Origin: an uncultured Pseudomonadota bacterium
GTDB lineage: Bacteria > Myxococcota_A > UBA796 > SXON01
Assembly: GCA_903885375.1 (NCBI GenBank)
Contig: CAISIK010000167.1
Location: 1-64,000, forward strand
Direction of reading: 5' to 3'
DNA length: 64,000 bases
Made by a program: the position numbers and the translations under genes. The notes below the pieces were generated by a model, which was given only the letters and a program-made list of their open reading frames with translations, was not told where the DNA came from and made no database searches. Positions 44,258 to 53,378 of this stretch are shown one piece after another (within the stretch, counting starts at the first letter, position 1; each line of letters starts with the position of its first letter).

Positions 44258-45342
44258 TGCGGCGCACCGCCCGCGGCCTCGCCCTCCTCGCCGCGCTGCA
44301 CGGCGCCTTGCTGTTCGCGCCTCCGCTGAGCTGGCCGCTCTGGCTCGTGCGCTTCACCGCAATCGAAACCAGCCTCGCGCCCTTCGTCACCGGGCTCGTC
44401 GCGGTCATGCTCACCCGCGAACGCTGGGTGAGCGTGCTCGGTGCGCTGGGCCTCGTGGCGGGCATCACGCCCGCGCTGAGCGCCATCCCCGCGTACCTCC
44501 GCAACGATCAGGCCTTCTCCCTGGTCGACTGGTTCACCGGCACCGCGCCTGAGTGGACATCGGTACAACGTGATGTGCCGATGGGCGAGGGCGTCAGCGC
44601 CGACATCTGGGCGGGCGCCGGACCAGGGCCCCACCCCGCGGTGTTCGTGGTGCACGGAGGAAGCTGGCGTTCCGGCGACAAAGGCGAGGCGGCGCACGTG
44701 TCGGCCGCCATGGCCGAGGCCGGCTACACCGTGTTCGACCTCCGCTACCGCCTCGCGGAGGAGCACCCGTGGCCGGCCGGCACCGAGGATGTGCGTTGTG
44801 CCCTCGCCGCCGCGGCTGCCGAGTCGGCGCGCTTCGGCGTCGACCCGGCCCGCTTCGCCGTCCTCGGCCGCAGCGCGGGCGGGCAGCTCGCGCTCGATGC
44901 GGCCTGGACGGCGGGCCCCGCCTGCGGTCTCCCGGTGCCGGCGCTCCGCGCGGTGGTGTCGCTCTACGGGGTCACCGACCTCGCCTGGGCGCACGACCAC
45001 CCCTACGAGCCCGATGTGGTCGATGGGATCGCGGCAACCGAGCTCTACATGCGGGGCACCCCGGAAGAAGCGCGCGAGCGCTACGACCTCGCCTCGCCGC
45101 TGTTCCGGGCCCGCGCCGACCGGCCGCCCACGCTGCTCGTCCACGGGCTCTGGGAGCGCTGCGTACGTCCGGACAACAGCGAGCGGCTCGCGGCGGCGTT
45201 GGAGCAACGCGGCGCGCCCGTTCGACTGCTGCTGATCCCCTTCGCGGAGCACGGCTTCGACATCCGGCCCGGCGGCATCGGCGAACAACTCTCCCGCGGC
45301 GTCCTGCTCGACTTCCTCGATCAGCACCTCGCCGGCGGCTGA
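44254..45342 (+). CDS. Membrane-bound alpha/beta-hydrolase esterase
   Basis: The 362-residue protein starts with two or three hydrophobic helices (about 5-90) and continues with an alpha/beta-hydrolase fold of the carboxylesterase/BD-FAE-like type. The oxyanion motif is HGGSWRSGD (about residue 134), the nucleophile elbow GRSAGGQ (Gly-x-Ser-x-Gly-Gly), the acid probably in DNSERL-like context and the catalytic His in EHGFDI close to the C-terminus. Such enzymes split short esters. The ATG overlaps the stop of the previous membrane protein gene, so both likely act together at the membrane, perhaps on envelope lipids or surface polymers. Confidence 0.78.
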   Translation: MMRRTARGLALLAALHGALLFAPPLSWPLWLVRFTAIETSLAPFVTGLVAVMLTRERWVSVLGALGLVAGITPALSAIPAYLRNDQAFSLVDWFTGTAPEWTSVQRDVPMGEGVSADIWAGAGPGPHPAVFVVHGGSWRSGDKGEAAHVSAAMAEAGYTVFDLRYRLAEEHPWPAGTEDVRCALAAAAAESARFGVDPARFAVLGRSAGGQLALDAAWTAGPACGLPVPALRAVVSLYGVTDLAWAHDHPYEPDVVDGIAATELYMRGTPEEARERYDLASPLFRARADRPPTLLVHGLWERCVRPDNSERLAAALEQRGAPVRLLLIPFAEHGFDIRPGGIGEQLSRGVLLDFLDQHLAGG

Positions 45343-45347
45343 AGGCC

Positions 45348-47045
45348 ATGCCGCCGCGCATCCTCGTCGTGTACGCCAACCCCGCCGTCACGGCCTCGCC
45401 GGTGCCTCCCTACGGGGCCGAGCGGATCGCGCAGGCGTTCCGGATGGCGGGATGCGAGGCGCGTGTCCTGTCGCCGTGGCTCGAGCTGGATGCCCTCGGT
45501 GCGCTCCGGTCCGCGCTCGCCGCCTGGCCGCCCGACCTCGTGGCCTTCTCCGTCCGCAACCTCGACGACGCCCTCGTGGTGCGGAGCGCGGACGGACCGG
45601 GCGACCTCGACACCACGTTCTACCTCCCCGCGATCCGCCCGCTCGTTGCGCTGGCGCGCAACCGCGGGCTCCCCACCCTCCTGGGCGGCGCCGGCTACTC
45701 CGCCGCCCCTGCCGGCACGCTCGCCTGGCTCGGCGCCGACGCCGGCGTGGAGGGCGCCGCCGACGACCTCGCCTGGCGGCTCGGTCGCGCGCTCGCGCAA
45801 GGGTTGCCCCTCGCCGAGGCGCTTCCCGACGACCCGCGTGTGCTCCGGCGCAAGTCGGCGCCGGTGCCGGCGGCGGGCGGCGCACGGTCGGTCCCGCCGT
45901 ACCGTCAGGCGCCGGGGCCCACCCCACGCGATGGGGCGTGGATCACGCTCGCCCGGCACCGGGCGGGCCGGGTTCCGGTCGCGCTCAGCGCGGGCTGCGA
46001 TCGGCGCTGTGCGTTCTGCGTGGAGGGCGCCTTCGTGGGCGGCGCGGTCCGTCCGCGGTCGACCGACGAGGTCGTGGCCGAGATCGCGCTCCTGCGCGGC
46101 GCGGGCGTACGGCGGATCTGGCTGGCTGCCAGCGAGCTCAACGTCCCCGATGCCCGACACGCCGTCACCGTGCTGCGGGCGCTCGCCGACCGCCGCATCG
46201 ACGTGGAGGTGTCCGGCTTCCTCCAGCCCGCCCCGGTGGACGACGCGCTGCTCGATGCCCTCCAGGCGCTCGGCACCGACCCCGCCACCCTCAGCTACGA
46301 GTTCGGTCACCTCGACGACACGCTCCTCCGCGCGGGCGCCGGTCCCGCCAATCGGCGGAGCATCGATCGGCTCGTGGAGCTGTACCAACGGCGAGGCCAC
46401 CGCGTACTGGGCGGCAGCGTGCTCCTCGGCGCCCACCCGCTGGAGACGGAGGCGAGCGTGGACCGTGCCGTGGCCGCCGCGCACGAGCTCGACAGCGCCC
46501 TCCCCGAGGGCCTCGGCCTGGCCTGGGCGGCGGGCGGACGCGTGTACGCGAACGCGCCGCTCGGCCGCTGGGTGGCCGCCAACCTCGAGGCAGCGCGTCC
46601 GCACCTCGTCGGCCGGCTCACCAGCGGGTTCGTGGCGCCGCTCGTCTACTGCCGTCCGGGCACGCCGCGCGAGCTGTTCCGCAGGGTGGAGGCTGGCCTG
46701 AAGGGCTGCCGAGGCCCCATGCAGGCGCTCAACGCCGAGACGGTGTTGCGGCCCGACGCGCTGCGCGTGGAGCGCTGGGTGAACCGCGCGATCCTCGCGA
46801 AGGAAGCGGGCGCGCCGGGTCCGGCGGTGGCGGCGTGCAGGGCGGCGCTGCGGCGGGAGCCGCGCCACCGCGAGGCGCTCAAGCAGCTCGGGCTCCTGCA
46901 GGCCAACAGCCTCGGCGATGCGCGCGGCGCGCTCGGCACCTTCCGGCGCCTGCGGGCCGAGCTTGCGGGCGCGGAGGCGCTGGAGATCGATCGCGTGATC
47001 AGCCAGCTCTCCGCGTCATCGACCGTCCTCCCGACGAGGCGATAG
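45348..47045 (+). CDS. Radical SAM protein with N-terminal B12-binding-like domain
   Basis: The ATG at 45348 (AAGG upstream) gives 565 residues. An N-terminal Rossmann-like part (about 1-150) resembles B12-binding domains: RILVVYANPA, VAFSVRNLDD and LLGGAGYSA. The radical SAM core carries the [4Fe-4S]-binding Cys217-x3-Cys221-x2-Cys224 in AGCDRRCAFCVEGAF, followed by RRIWLAASELN and the barrel strands. A C-terminal region with AVAACRAALRREPRHREALKQLG resembles a TPR, an uncommon addition. The precise reaction is unknown; proteins of this layout include methyltransferases and methylthiotransferases. A second radical SAM gene is at 54146-55624. Confidence 0.82.
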   Translation: MPPRILVVYANPAVTASPVPPYGAERIAQAFRMAGCEARVLSPWLELDALGALRSALAAWPPDLVAFSVRNLDDALVVRSADGPGDLDTTFYLPAIRPLVALARNRGLPTLLGGAGYSAAPAGTLAWLGADAGVEGAADDLAWRLGRALAQGLPLAEALPDDPRVLRRKSAPVPAAGGARSVPPYRQAPGPTPRDGAWITLARHRAGRVPVALSAGCDRRCAFCVEGAFVGGAVRPRSTDEVVAEIALLRGAGVRRIWLAASELNVPDARHAVTVLRALADRRIDVEVSGFLQPAPVDDALLDALQALGTDPATLSYEFGHLDDTLLRAGAGPANRRSIDRLVELYQRRGHRVLGGSVLLGAHPLETEASVDRAVAAAHELDSALPEGLGLAWAAGGRVYANAPLGRWVAANLEAARPHLVGRLTSGFVAPLVYCRPGTPRELFRRVEAGLKGCRGPMQALNAETVLRPDALRVERWVNRAILAKEAGAPGPAVAACRAALRREPRHREALKQLGLLQANSLGDARGALGTFRRLRAELAGAEALEIDRVISQLSASSTVLPTRR

Positions 47046-47116
47046 ATCCCGACCTCGGGTGGAGGCGGCACGACAAACCGGGTGCCCACGGTGCATCGAA
47101 CCGGCTACTGCGGCGC

Positions 47117-48097
47117 ATGCTGCTCGGGTTCCTGCTCGCCTGTCCGCTCGATGAGGACTCGGCCGTCGACACGTCCGAGCCGCCGCCGGCGTGGCAGGTG
47201 GTGGGCGAAAATCTCCCCGGCGCGGCCCTGTCGGTCTGGGGCGATTCGGCGGAGAACGTGTGGGTCGTGGGCGCGGACCCGGGCACGGGCCCCATGGTGA
47301 TGCACCTGCACGAAGGCGCCTGGGAAGCGCTCGACGGGTTCGGCAGCGGCGACCTCTGGTGGGTGAACGGCGAGGCGTCCGGCGTGTGGGCGGCCGGGGC
47401 CGGCGGGCGCGTCTTCCACGAGGGCGGCGCGGGCTGGGAGAGCTGGACGCTCGACGCGTCGAAGACGTGGTTCGGGGTCTGGGGCCCCGGCGATGGCACG
47501 GCCTGGGTCGTCGGCGGCAACCCCGACGAGTCCACCGACGCCGCGGCGATGTGGCACTACGACGGCAGCGTCTGGACCGAGGTTTCCCTCCCCCCCGAGG
47601 CTGCCGCGAAGTTCTCGCTGTTCAAGGTCCACGGCAACGCGGCCGACGACGTGTGGGCCGTGGGCGCGGGCGGGGCGGCCCTCCACTGGGACGGGGCCGC
47701 GTGGACGTGGGTGGACACCCTCTCCAGCCAGACGCTGCTCACGGTGGATGCCGGCTACGCCGTGGGCGGCACAGCGAACGGCGTGATCCTCGAGCTCGCC
47801 CCCGGCAGCACCACCTGGACCGACGTGTCTCCTGCCTATGCCGGCCTGCTGGCGGGCGTGCGCGGCGGCGAGGTTCCCGTGGCCGTGGGCGCCCGGGGCG
47901 GGGTGTACTGGCGGCAGGATGGCGTCTGGGAGCCCGACATCCGCCCGATCCCCACCTACCAGGACCTCCACGCCGTCTGGACCGACCCCGACGGCGGCGT
48001 GTGGGCCGTCGGCGGCCATACGTCGAGCGCCCCGCTCATCCAGGGCGTGGTGGTATACACTGGTGACAACACCATTCCTCCGGTGAACCAGCCATGA
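47117..48097 (+). CDS. Lipoprotein with beta-propeller-like VWAVG repeats
   Basis: The 326-residue protein has a very short lipobox leader, MLLGFLLAC (Cys9), without positive charge; a CTG nine bases upstream would add an Arg-Arg n-region but is a poor start. The mature part is a chain of about six short repeats built around VWVVGAD, VWAAGAGG, AWVVGGN, VWAVGAGG and VWAVGGH, the spacing of a beta-propeller blade. It is the first of four genes joined by stop-start overlaps (the next starts inside its stop codon), all encoding propeller lipoproteins. Its ligand or enzyme activity is unknown. Confidence 0.75.
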   Translation: MLLGFLLACPLDEDSAVDTSEPPPAWQVVGENLPGAALSVWGDSAENVWVVGADPGTGPMVMHLHEGAWEALDGFGSGDLWWVNGEASGVWAAGAGGRVFHEGGAGWESWTLDASKTWFGVWGPGDGTAWVVGGNPDESTDAAAMWHYDGSVWTEVSLPPEAAAKFSLFKVHGNAADDVWAVGAGGAALHWDGAAWTWVDTLSSQTLLTVDAGYAVGGTANGVILELAPGSTTWTDVSPAYAGLLAGVRGGEVPVAVGARGGVYWRQDGVWEPDIRPIPTYQDLHAVWTDPDGGVWAVGGHTSSAPLIQGVVVYTGDNTIPPVNQP

Positions 48098-49245
48098 TCC
48101 TCCTCCCCCTCCTGCTCGGCTGCCCCAAGCCAGACGACAGCGGCGACAGCGCCGAACCCGCGGCTTGCGACGAGAGCGCGCCCGGAACGATCTGCACCTG
48201 GGCCGGCCAGGCCCAGGCCGGCTTCAACGGCGAAGGCCTGGACCGGCGCGACAGCTGGCTCTACTTCCCGCTCGACGTGGAGTTCTCCGAGTTCGGCCCC
48301 CCGGCCATCGTGGACTGGAACAACCATCGGATCCGGGTGGTGACTGACGACCAGACGCTCACCACGGTGATGGGCACCACGTTCGTGGGCGATGGCCCCT
48401 CGGACCTGTCCGACCGCACCGCCCCCGGGGCCATCGGCACCACGGTGAACCTCAACCACCCGACCGACGTCATCTACCTCCCCGACGGTCGCCTCCTGAG
48501 CAGCTCGTGGCACACGCACAAGCTCCGCATCGAGGACCTCGACACCCTGCTCACCTACGTGCGGTGCGGCAGCACGCCGGGTTTTGCAGGCGACAACGGC
48601 GAGCCCGCCGCCACCGCGCTGTTCAACCAACCCAAGGGGGCCGTGTACGACGAACGCGATGGCATCACCTACATCGTGGACATGCGGAACGAGCGGGTGC
48701 GGGCGCTCTCCGACGACGACACCATCACCACGATCGCGGGAAACGGCGAGAAGGGGTACAGCGGGGATGACGTGGCCGCGCGCGAAACCGCGCTCAACTT
48801 CCCCCAGGGCTCGAACCCACGGCCGGGCGGCGCCATCGCCCAGGACGGCGACCTGCTCTACATCGCGGATACCGAGAACCACCGCATCCGCACCATCGAC
48901 GTCGTCACCGGCATGATCACCACCGTCGTGGGAACCGGAGAGGCCGGCTACACGGGCGACGGGGGTCCCGCTGCGGCAGCCCAGATCAACTACCCGCTGG
49001 ACATCGAGGTGGAGGGCGGCGTGCTTTACATCGCCGACACGGACAACCACGTGATCCGCGCGGTAGACCTCGCCACCGGCCTCATCTCCACGATCGCCGG
49101 CAGCGGCGAGATCGGCGACGCCGGCGATGGCGGCTCCCCGCTCGATGCCCAGCTCTTCAGTCCGAGCGGCGTGGAGCTCGACCTCGAAGGCAACCTCTAC
49201 ATCGCCGACTTCGGCAACCACCGCATCCGCCGGGTGACCCCATGA
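48094..49245 (+). CDS. NHL-repeat lipoprotein (copy 1 of 3)
   Basis: The 383-residue protein has the leader MILLPLLLGC (Cys10); an in-frame stop with no start codon after it except this ATG proves that the leader is short. The mature part holds about five NHL propeller blades, each with a GxxGDxG turn and an IADT(E/D)NHxIR strand, for example LLYIADTENHRIRTID and VLYIADTDNHVIRAVD. It begins in the stop codon of the previous gene (ATGA). The two genes that follow are paralogues with the same blade pattern, so the array arose by tandem duplication. NHL propellers bind proteins or polymers. Confidence 0.85.
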   Translation: MILLPLLLGCPKPDDSGDSAEPAACDESAPGTICTWAGQAQAGFNGEGLDRRDSWLYFPLDVEFSEFGPPAIVDWNNHRIRVVTDDQTLTTVMGTTFVGDGPSDLSDRTAPGAIGTTVNLNHPTDVIYLPDGRLLSSSWHTHKLRIEDLDTLLTYVRCGSTPGFAGDNGEPAATALFNQPKGAVYDERDGITYIVDMRNERVRALSDDDTITTIAGNGEKGYSGDDVAARETALNFPQGSNPRPGGAIAQDGDLLYIADTENHRIRTIDVVTGMITTVVGTGEAGYTGDGGPAAAAQINYPLDIEVEGGVLYIADTDNHVIRAVDLATGLISTIAGSGEIGDAGDGGSPLDAQLFSPSGVELDLEGNLYIADFGNHRIRRVTP

Positions 49246-50360
49246 TGCTCTTCACGCTCCTGCTCGCCTGCCCTCCCGAGCCCGACGACACCGCCGAGGC
49301 GGCCGTGTGCGAGGAGGAGTCCGGGAACATCTGCACCTTCTTCGGCGAAGCCGGGCTCGCCGCGCTCGGCCAGGAAGACGTGGCCGCCGCCGAGTCCTAC
49401 CTCTACCTGCCCCAGGACAGCGTGGTGGCGCCGGATGGGCGCCTCTACGTGCTCGACTGGAACAACCACCGAGTCCGCCGCGTCAACGACGACGGCACCG
49501 CCGAGACCATCGCGGGGACCGGCCTCTTGGGCGATGGCCCCGAAGGTCCGGCCCTCGCCGCGAGCTTCAACCACCCCAGTGGCCTCACCTTCGACCACGA
49601 CGGCACCCTGCTCATCGCCGCCTGGCACAACAGCCGGGTGGAGCGCATCGATCTGGCCACGGGCATGCTGAGCTTCGTGGCCGGCACCGGCTCGCGCAGC
49701 TTCGGCGGCGATGGCGGCGATGCCAAGGTGGCGATCCTCGATCTGCCCTCGAGCGTGGCGGTCGACGACGACGGCCTCCTCTACATCTCCGACAGCGCCA
49801 ACCAGCGCATCCGGCGCATCCTGGCCGACGGCACCATCGAGACCTGGGGCGGCGACGGAACGGCCGGGTACGCCGGCGATGGCGATGTGGTAGCCAACGC
49901 GGAGTTCGCCAATCCCAAGGGTCAGGCGGCCGCGCCTTCGGGGCGACTGGTGTTCCACGAGGGCGCCATCTACGTGGCCGACACCCTCAACCAGCGCATC
50001 CGCAAGATCGACGTGGCCACCGGCATGGTGAGCACCTACGCCGGCAACGGCACGCCCGGCTACGCGGGCGATGGCGGCCCCGCCACGGAGGGCAGCTTCT
50101 TCTCCCCCACCGACCTCGCGTTCGGCCCCGATGGCAGCCTCTACGTGGCCGACACCGAGAACTCCTGCGTGCGGCGGGTCGATCCCGATGGCACGCTCTC
50201 CACGGCGGCGGGCCGCTGCGGCGAGCCCGACTTCACCGGCGACGGCGGGCCGGCCGACGAGGCCCGCATGAACAAGCCCTTCGGCGTGGAGGTCGACGAG
50301 GAGGGCAACCTGTTCGTGGCCGACACCTACAACCACGTCGTCCGGGTCGTTTGGCGCTGA
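49242..50360 (+). CDS. NHL-repeat lipoprotein (copy 2 of 3)
   Basis: The 372-residue protein starts in the stop codon of copy 1 (ATGA). Its leader is MMLFTLLLAC (Cys10), hydrophobic with no Lys or Arg. The mature part has about five NHL blades with the phrases LYVLDWNNHRVRRV, LLYISDSANQRIRRIL, IYVADTLNQRIRKID and LYVADTENSCVRRVD, and GYAGDG or GFAGDG-like turns between them. It closely follows the design of copies 1 and 3 but is not identical in sequence, so the duplication is old. Probably anchored in the outer membrane. Confidence 0.85.
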   Translation: MMLFTLLLACPPEPDDTAEAAVCEEESGNICTFFGEAGLAALGQEDVAAAESYLYLPQDSVVAPDGRLYVLDWNNHRVRRVNDDGTAETIAGTGLLGDGPEGPALAASFNHPSGLTFDHDGTLLIAAWHNSRVERIDLATGMLSFVAGTGSRSFGGDGGDAKVAILDLPSSVAVDDDGLLYISDSANQRIRRILADGTIETWGGDGTAGYAGDGDVVANAEFANPKGQAAAPSGRLVFHEGAIYVADTLNQRIRKIDVATGMVSTYAGNGTPGYAGDGGPATEGSFFSPTDLAFGPDGSLYVADTENSCVRRVDPDGTLSTAAGRCGEPDFTGDGGPADEARMNKPFGVEVDEEGNLFVADTYNHVVRVVWR

Positions 50361-51301
50361 GCCTCCTGCTCCTCGGCTGCGAGGCTGATCCATGCGGGGT
50401 GGGCACGGTCTGCACGGTGGCCGGCAATGGCCTGTCGGGGTTCACCGGCGAGGGCGAGCCGGCCACCACCAGCGCGCTCTACCTCCCGAGCGCGGTGGTG
50501 CTGGACCCCGACGGGCGCGCCTGCTTCGTGGACTACAACAACATGCGCGTGCGCTGCCTCGACGCGGGCCGCCTCGTCACCGTCGCGGGCAACGGCGAGC
50601 ACGGCTGGTCGATCCCCGGCGCGTCCGCGCTCACCACCCCGCTCGAGAACCCTATCGACGCCGCTTACTCCCCGGAGGGTCGCCTCACGATCCTTGCCAC
50701 GCACGAATCGCGCGTGATCCAGATCGACGACGACGGCCTCGTGGTGGTGATCGCCGGCTCCGGGGAGGAGGGCTACACCGGCGACGGTGGCCCGGCCCTG
50801 CAGGCGGCGTTCGGCCAGCCGGCTGGGATCGCCTGGGCCAGCGACGGCGCGCTGTGGATCGCCGACACGCTCAACGGGGCCGTCCGCCGCGTCGGCACCG
50901 ACGGGATCGTGGAGACGGTGCTCGCCGGGCTCGACGGGGTGATGCGCGTGCGCGCCTCCTCCGCCGGCGCCGTGCTCGTGACCGACAGCCTCGGGGGGCG
51001 CGTCCTCCGCGTCGATCCCGACGGGAACAGCGAGACGCTGGCGGAGGGCCTGGACATCCCCTGGAGCGCCCGCGAGGATGGCTCCGGGATTCTCGTGGCG
51101 GAGTCGGGCGGGAACCGGCTCCTGCGCGTGGAGGATGGCGAGGTGGAGGTCTTCGCCGGCACCGGCGAGGGAGGGTTCGCGGGCGACGGCGGGCCCCCCG
51201 AGGCGGCGGAGTTCAACTGGCCGGCGGATGCCCTCCGCCTCGATGACGGCGCGATCCTCGTGGCCGACATGCAGAACGCCCGCGTGCGCGTGGTGCGCTG
51301 A
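50351..51301 (+). CDS. NHL-repeat lipoprotein (copy 3 of 3)
   Basis: The third copy has about 316 residues and begins at TTG 50351 (leader MALSLLLLGC, Cys10), overlapping the end of copy 2 by 10 bases; a CTG at 50357 would instead give a CTGA overlap like the other junctions. The mature part carries NHL blades with GFTGEGEPATTSAL, GYTGDGGPALQAAFGQP and LWIADTLNGAVRRV phrases. It is shorter and more diverged than copies 1 and 2. The gene is the last of the coupled array and converges with a cysteine synthase-like gene. Confidence 0.8.
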   Translation: MALSLLLLGCEADPCGVGTVCTVAGNGLSGFTGEGEPATTSALYLPSAVVLDPDGRACFVDYNNMRVRCLDAGRLVTVAGNGEHGWSIPGASALTTPLENPIDAAYSPEGRLTILATHESRVIQIDDDGLVVVIAGSGEEGYTGDGGPALQAAFGQPAGIAWASDGALWIADTLNGAVRRVGTDGIVETVLAGLDGVMRVRASSAGAVLVTDSLGGRVLRVDPDGNSETLAEGLDIPWSAREDGSGILVAESGGNRLLRVEDGEVEVFAGTGEGGFAGDGGPPEAAEFNWPADALRLDDGAILVADMQNARVRVVR

Positions 51302-51313
51302 GGGCGGGAAGGG

Positions 51314-52261
51314 TCAGTCCCAGTCCCGCATCCACGGCTTCGCCCGGTAGCGGTCCCAGGAGTCGGGCAGGACCGTCACCACGGGGCCGGCGAGCCCGCC
51401 CCGGGCAGCCACCCGCAGGGCCGCCACCACGTTCGTTCCCGAGGAGCCCCCCACGAGGAGCCCCTCCTCACGCACCAGCCGCCGCACCATCGCGAAGCTC
51501 TCCTCGTCCGTGACCCGCTCCGCCACGTCGATCACGTCGCGATGCAGGTTGTCGGGCACCTCGCTCCCGCCGATCCCCTCCACGGCGTAGGCGCCGTCGG
51601 GGCCGAGATTCCCCGTCTCCACCCAGTCCGCGAGGCCGGAGCCCACCGGGTCGGCGAGCACGATCTGCACGCCGGGCACCTCTGCCTTCAAGCGGCGGCC
51701 CACCCCGGAGATCGTGCCGCCCGTGCCCGCGCCGGCCACGAAGGCCCCCACGCGCCGGCCGGTCTGCGCGAGGATCTCGGCGGCGGTGGTGCGCTCGTGA
51801 ATGGCCACGTTGGCGGGGTTACGAAACTGGTCGGCGAGGAACCAGCCGTTCTCGCGCGCGAGCCGGGCGGCCACGTTCCGGAAGTTGTCGGGGTGCGACG
51901 GCGCGGCGTTCGGCGTGATCCGCACCTGCGCCCCGAGCGCCGTGAGGGCCTCGCGCTTGTCGGTCGACATCTTCTCGGGCATCACGCACACGAGCCGGTA
52001 GCCGCGCGCCGCGGCGAGGAGCGCGAGGCCCACGCCGGTGTTGCCCGCAGTCGCCTCGATCACCGTCATGCCGGGCTGCAGCACGCCACGGGCGGCGGCG
52101 TCGTCGAGGATGGCTGCGGCGAGCCGATCCTTGATGGACCCGCCCGGATTCAGGTGCTCGCACTTCACGAGTACCGGCACCGGAAGGCCCGCCCCGATGC
52201 GGCCGAGGGCCACCATCGGCGTGTCGCCGATCGCGCCCGCGAGGCTCGTTGTGGCCCTCAT
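51314..52261 (-). CDS. Cysteine synthase-like PLP enzyme (fold type II)
   Basis: The 315-residue protein is close to O-acetylserine sulfhydrylase (CysK/CysM). The PLP lysine is Lys44 in NPGGSIKDR, the substrate loop is ATAGNTGVGLA and the phosphate loop is GAGTGGTISG. Compared with the longer synthase at 23174-24535 it has no CBS domains. The insert THxDxxDP seen in some cystathionine synthases is replaced by APSHPDNFRNVA, suggesting a CysM or cystathionine-synthase-like variant. It makes cysteine or cystathionine from an activated serine and a sulfur donor. The ATG is unambiguous. Two such genes in 30 kb imply linked transsulfuration and assimilation routes. Confidence 0.88.
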   Translation of the reverse strand: MRATTSLAGAIGDTPMVALGRIGAGLPVPVLVKCEHLNPGGSIKDRLAAAILDDAAARGVLQPGMTVIEATAGNTGVGLALLAAARGYRLVCVMPEKMSTDKREALTALGAQVRITPNAAPSHPDNFRNVAARLARENGWFLADQFRNPANVAIHERTTAAEILAQTGRRVGAFVAGAGTGGTISGVGRRLKAEVPGVQIVLADPVGSGLADWVETGNLGPDGAYAVEGIGGSEVPDNLHRDVIDVAERVTDEESFAMVRRLVREEGLLVGGSSGTNVVAALRVAARGGLAGPVVTVLPDSWDRYRAKPWMRDWD

Positions 52262-52362
52262 CCGGGCGAGCCGGGCACGAGGTTCGGTTCGCTTTGCATC
52301 CTTGTGACGACGCCCCCGCCGACCAGTGCTATCCTACCGCCGCCACCCCCCACGGAGCCCCC

Positions 52363-53199
52363 ATGTCGCTCGTCGCTTTCCTTCTGATCTCCTGCGCCCA
52401 GGTCCCTGCCGACAGCACCACCGGCGACGATGTCAGCGAAGACGTCGGCCTCGACCCCGCGGGCGACGAAGACGGCGATGGCCTCACCAACGGCGACGAA
52501 GACGACCTCGGCACCGACGCGGAAGACGTCGACTCCGACGGCGACGGCATGGAAGACGGCGCCGAGGTGGAAGCCGGCTACAGCCCCGTGTTCGAGTGGT
52601 CGCACGCCTACGAGAAGGGCGACTACCTCATCGGCGGCTGCCCCGTGCTCCCCGATGAAGACAACGCGGGCCCCTCGGGCGTGGCGGACTACAACGCCCG
52701 GGTGGACTCCTACGTGTCGGGCGACACGATGCACAACCTCGCCGTTGGCGGGCACGACGCCTTCGAGCAGGAGCTCCCGCTCTACGCCATGTGCGGCAAC
52801 TACACCGTCATCACCATCTCGGCGGAGTGGTGCGGCCCCTGTCAGGCCTTCGCGGCCGAGATGGCCGGCATCACGGAGACCGTGCGCGCGAAGTACCCCA
52901 ATTTCAGCTTCTACGAGTTCCTCTATCAGAACAACAGCGGCACCGAGCCCACCGCGCGCACGCTCAAGAGCTGGTCCTCCAACTTCGGCATGGATGGCAT
53001 CCCCGTCGTGGCGCCGGAAGACAACACCGCCAAGGAAGTCGAGTGGCTCGACGGCACGGGGTACATCCCCTCGAGCCTCGTCATCGCCCCCGACATGACG
53101 GTCATCTGGTCGCCGATGGACCACTCCGACGTGTCGGGCGTGGACACCGCGAAGGCCATCAAGGACGTCATCTCCGACTACGAGAAGTCGCTCGAGTAG
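52363..53199 (+). CDS. Thioredoxin-like lipoprotein with Asp-rich (TSP3-like) segment
   Basis: The ATG at 52363 has a GGAG site 5 bases upstream. The 278-residue product has a short leader MSLVAFLLISC (Cys11), an Asp-rich calcium-binding-like segment (about 26-65: DGDGLTNGDEDDLGTD and DSDGDGMEDGAE), and a thioredoxin fold with the active site WCGPC (Cys157, Cys160) in ISAEWCGPCQAF. A GIPVVAPEDN strand takes the place of the cis-Pro loop (a proline is kept). It is likely an outer-membrane-anchored thiol-disulfide oxidoreductase that helps fold or repair secreted Cys-rich proteins, many of which are encoded nearby. Confidence 0.85.
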   Translation: MSLVAFLLISCAQVPADSTTGDDVSEDVGLDPAGDEDGDGLTNGDEDDLGTDAEDVDSDGDGMEDGAEVEAGYSPVFEWSHAYEKGDYLIGGCPVLPDEDNAGPSGVADYNARVDSYVSGDTMHNLAVGGHDAFEQELPLYAMCGNYTVITISAEWCGPCQAFAAEMAGITETVRAKYPNFSFYEFLYQNNSGTEPTARTLKSWSSNFGMDGIPVVAPEDNTAKEVEWLDGTGYIPSSLVIAPDMTVIWSPMDHSDVSGVDTAKAIKDVISDYEKSLE

Positions 53200-53342
53200 G
53201 CGCCGGGGGCCCCGGCCCTCAGCAGGATTCGAGGCCGAGCCGGCTCCCCACGGTCGAACCAGATGCCCCCGCAGTGGGCGCACTGGTCCACCCCGTCCAC
53301 CTCCTTCAATCCGCGACGACACCGGGGGCGCACCAGTTCCAT
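53178..53342 (-). CDS. Small zinc-ribbon (zf-TFIIB-like) protein
   Basis: A 54-residue frame with the pattern of the zf-TFIIB family: VDQCAHCGGIWFDRGE closely follows the conserved second knuckle and its Trp-Phe-Asp-x-Gly-Glu tail. The first knuckle is degenerate, with RPRCRRGL carrying one Cys instead of two, so only three of four metal ligands are present. It overlaps the 3' end of the thioredoxin-like gene by 22 bases on the other strand. It may be a real small protein or a decayed one. The start ATG lies 36 bases from the divergent gene. Confidence 0.45.
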   Translation of the reverse strand: MELVRPRCRRGLKEVDGVDQCAHCGGIWFDRGEPARPRILLRAGAPGAYSSDFS

Positions 53343-53378
53343 CGCGGCATGGTACACCACCCGCGCTAAGCTACCCGC

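Noticed and set aside
48094..51301. Repeated motifs suggesting a CRISPR-like or satellite array
   Set aside because: The periodicity is protein-level NHL repeats within coding frames; DNA copies are divergent and there are no constant-length spacers.
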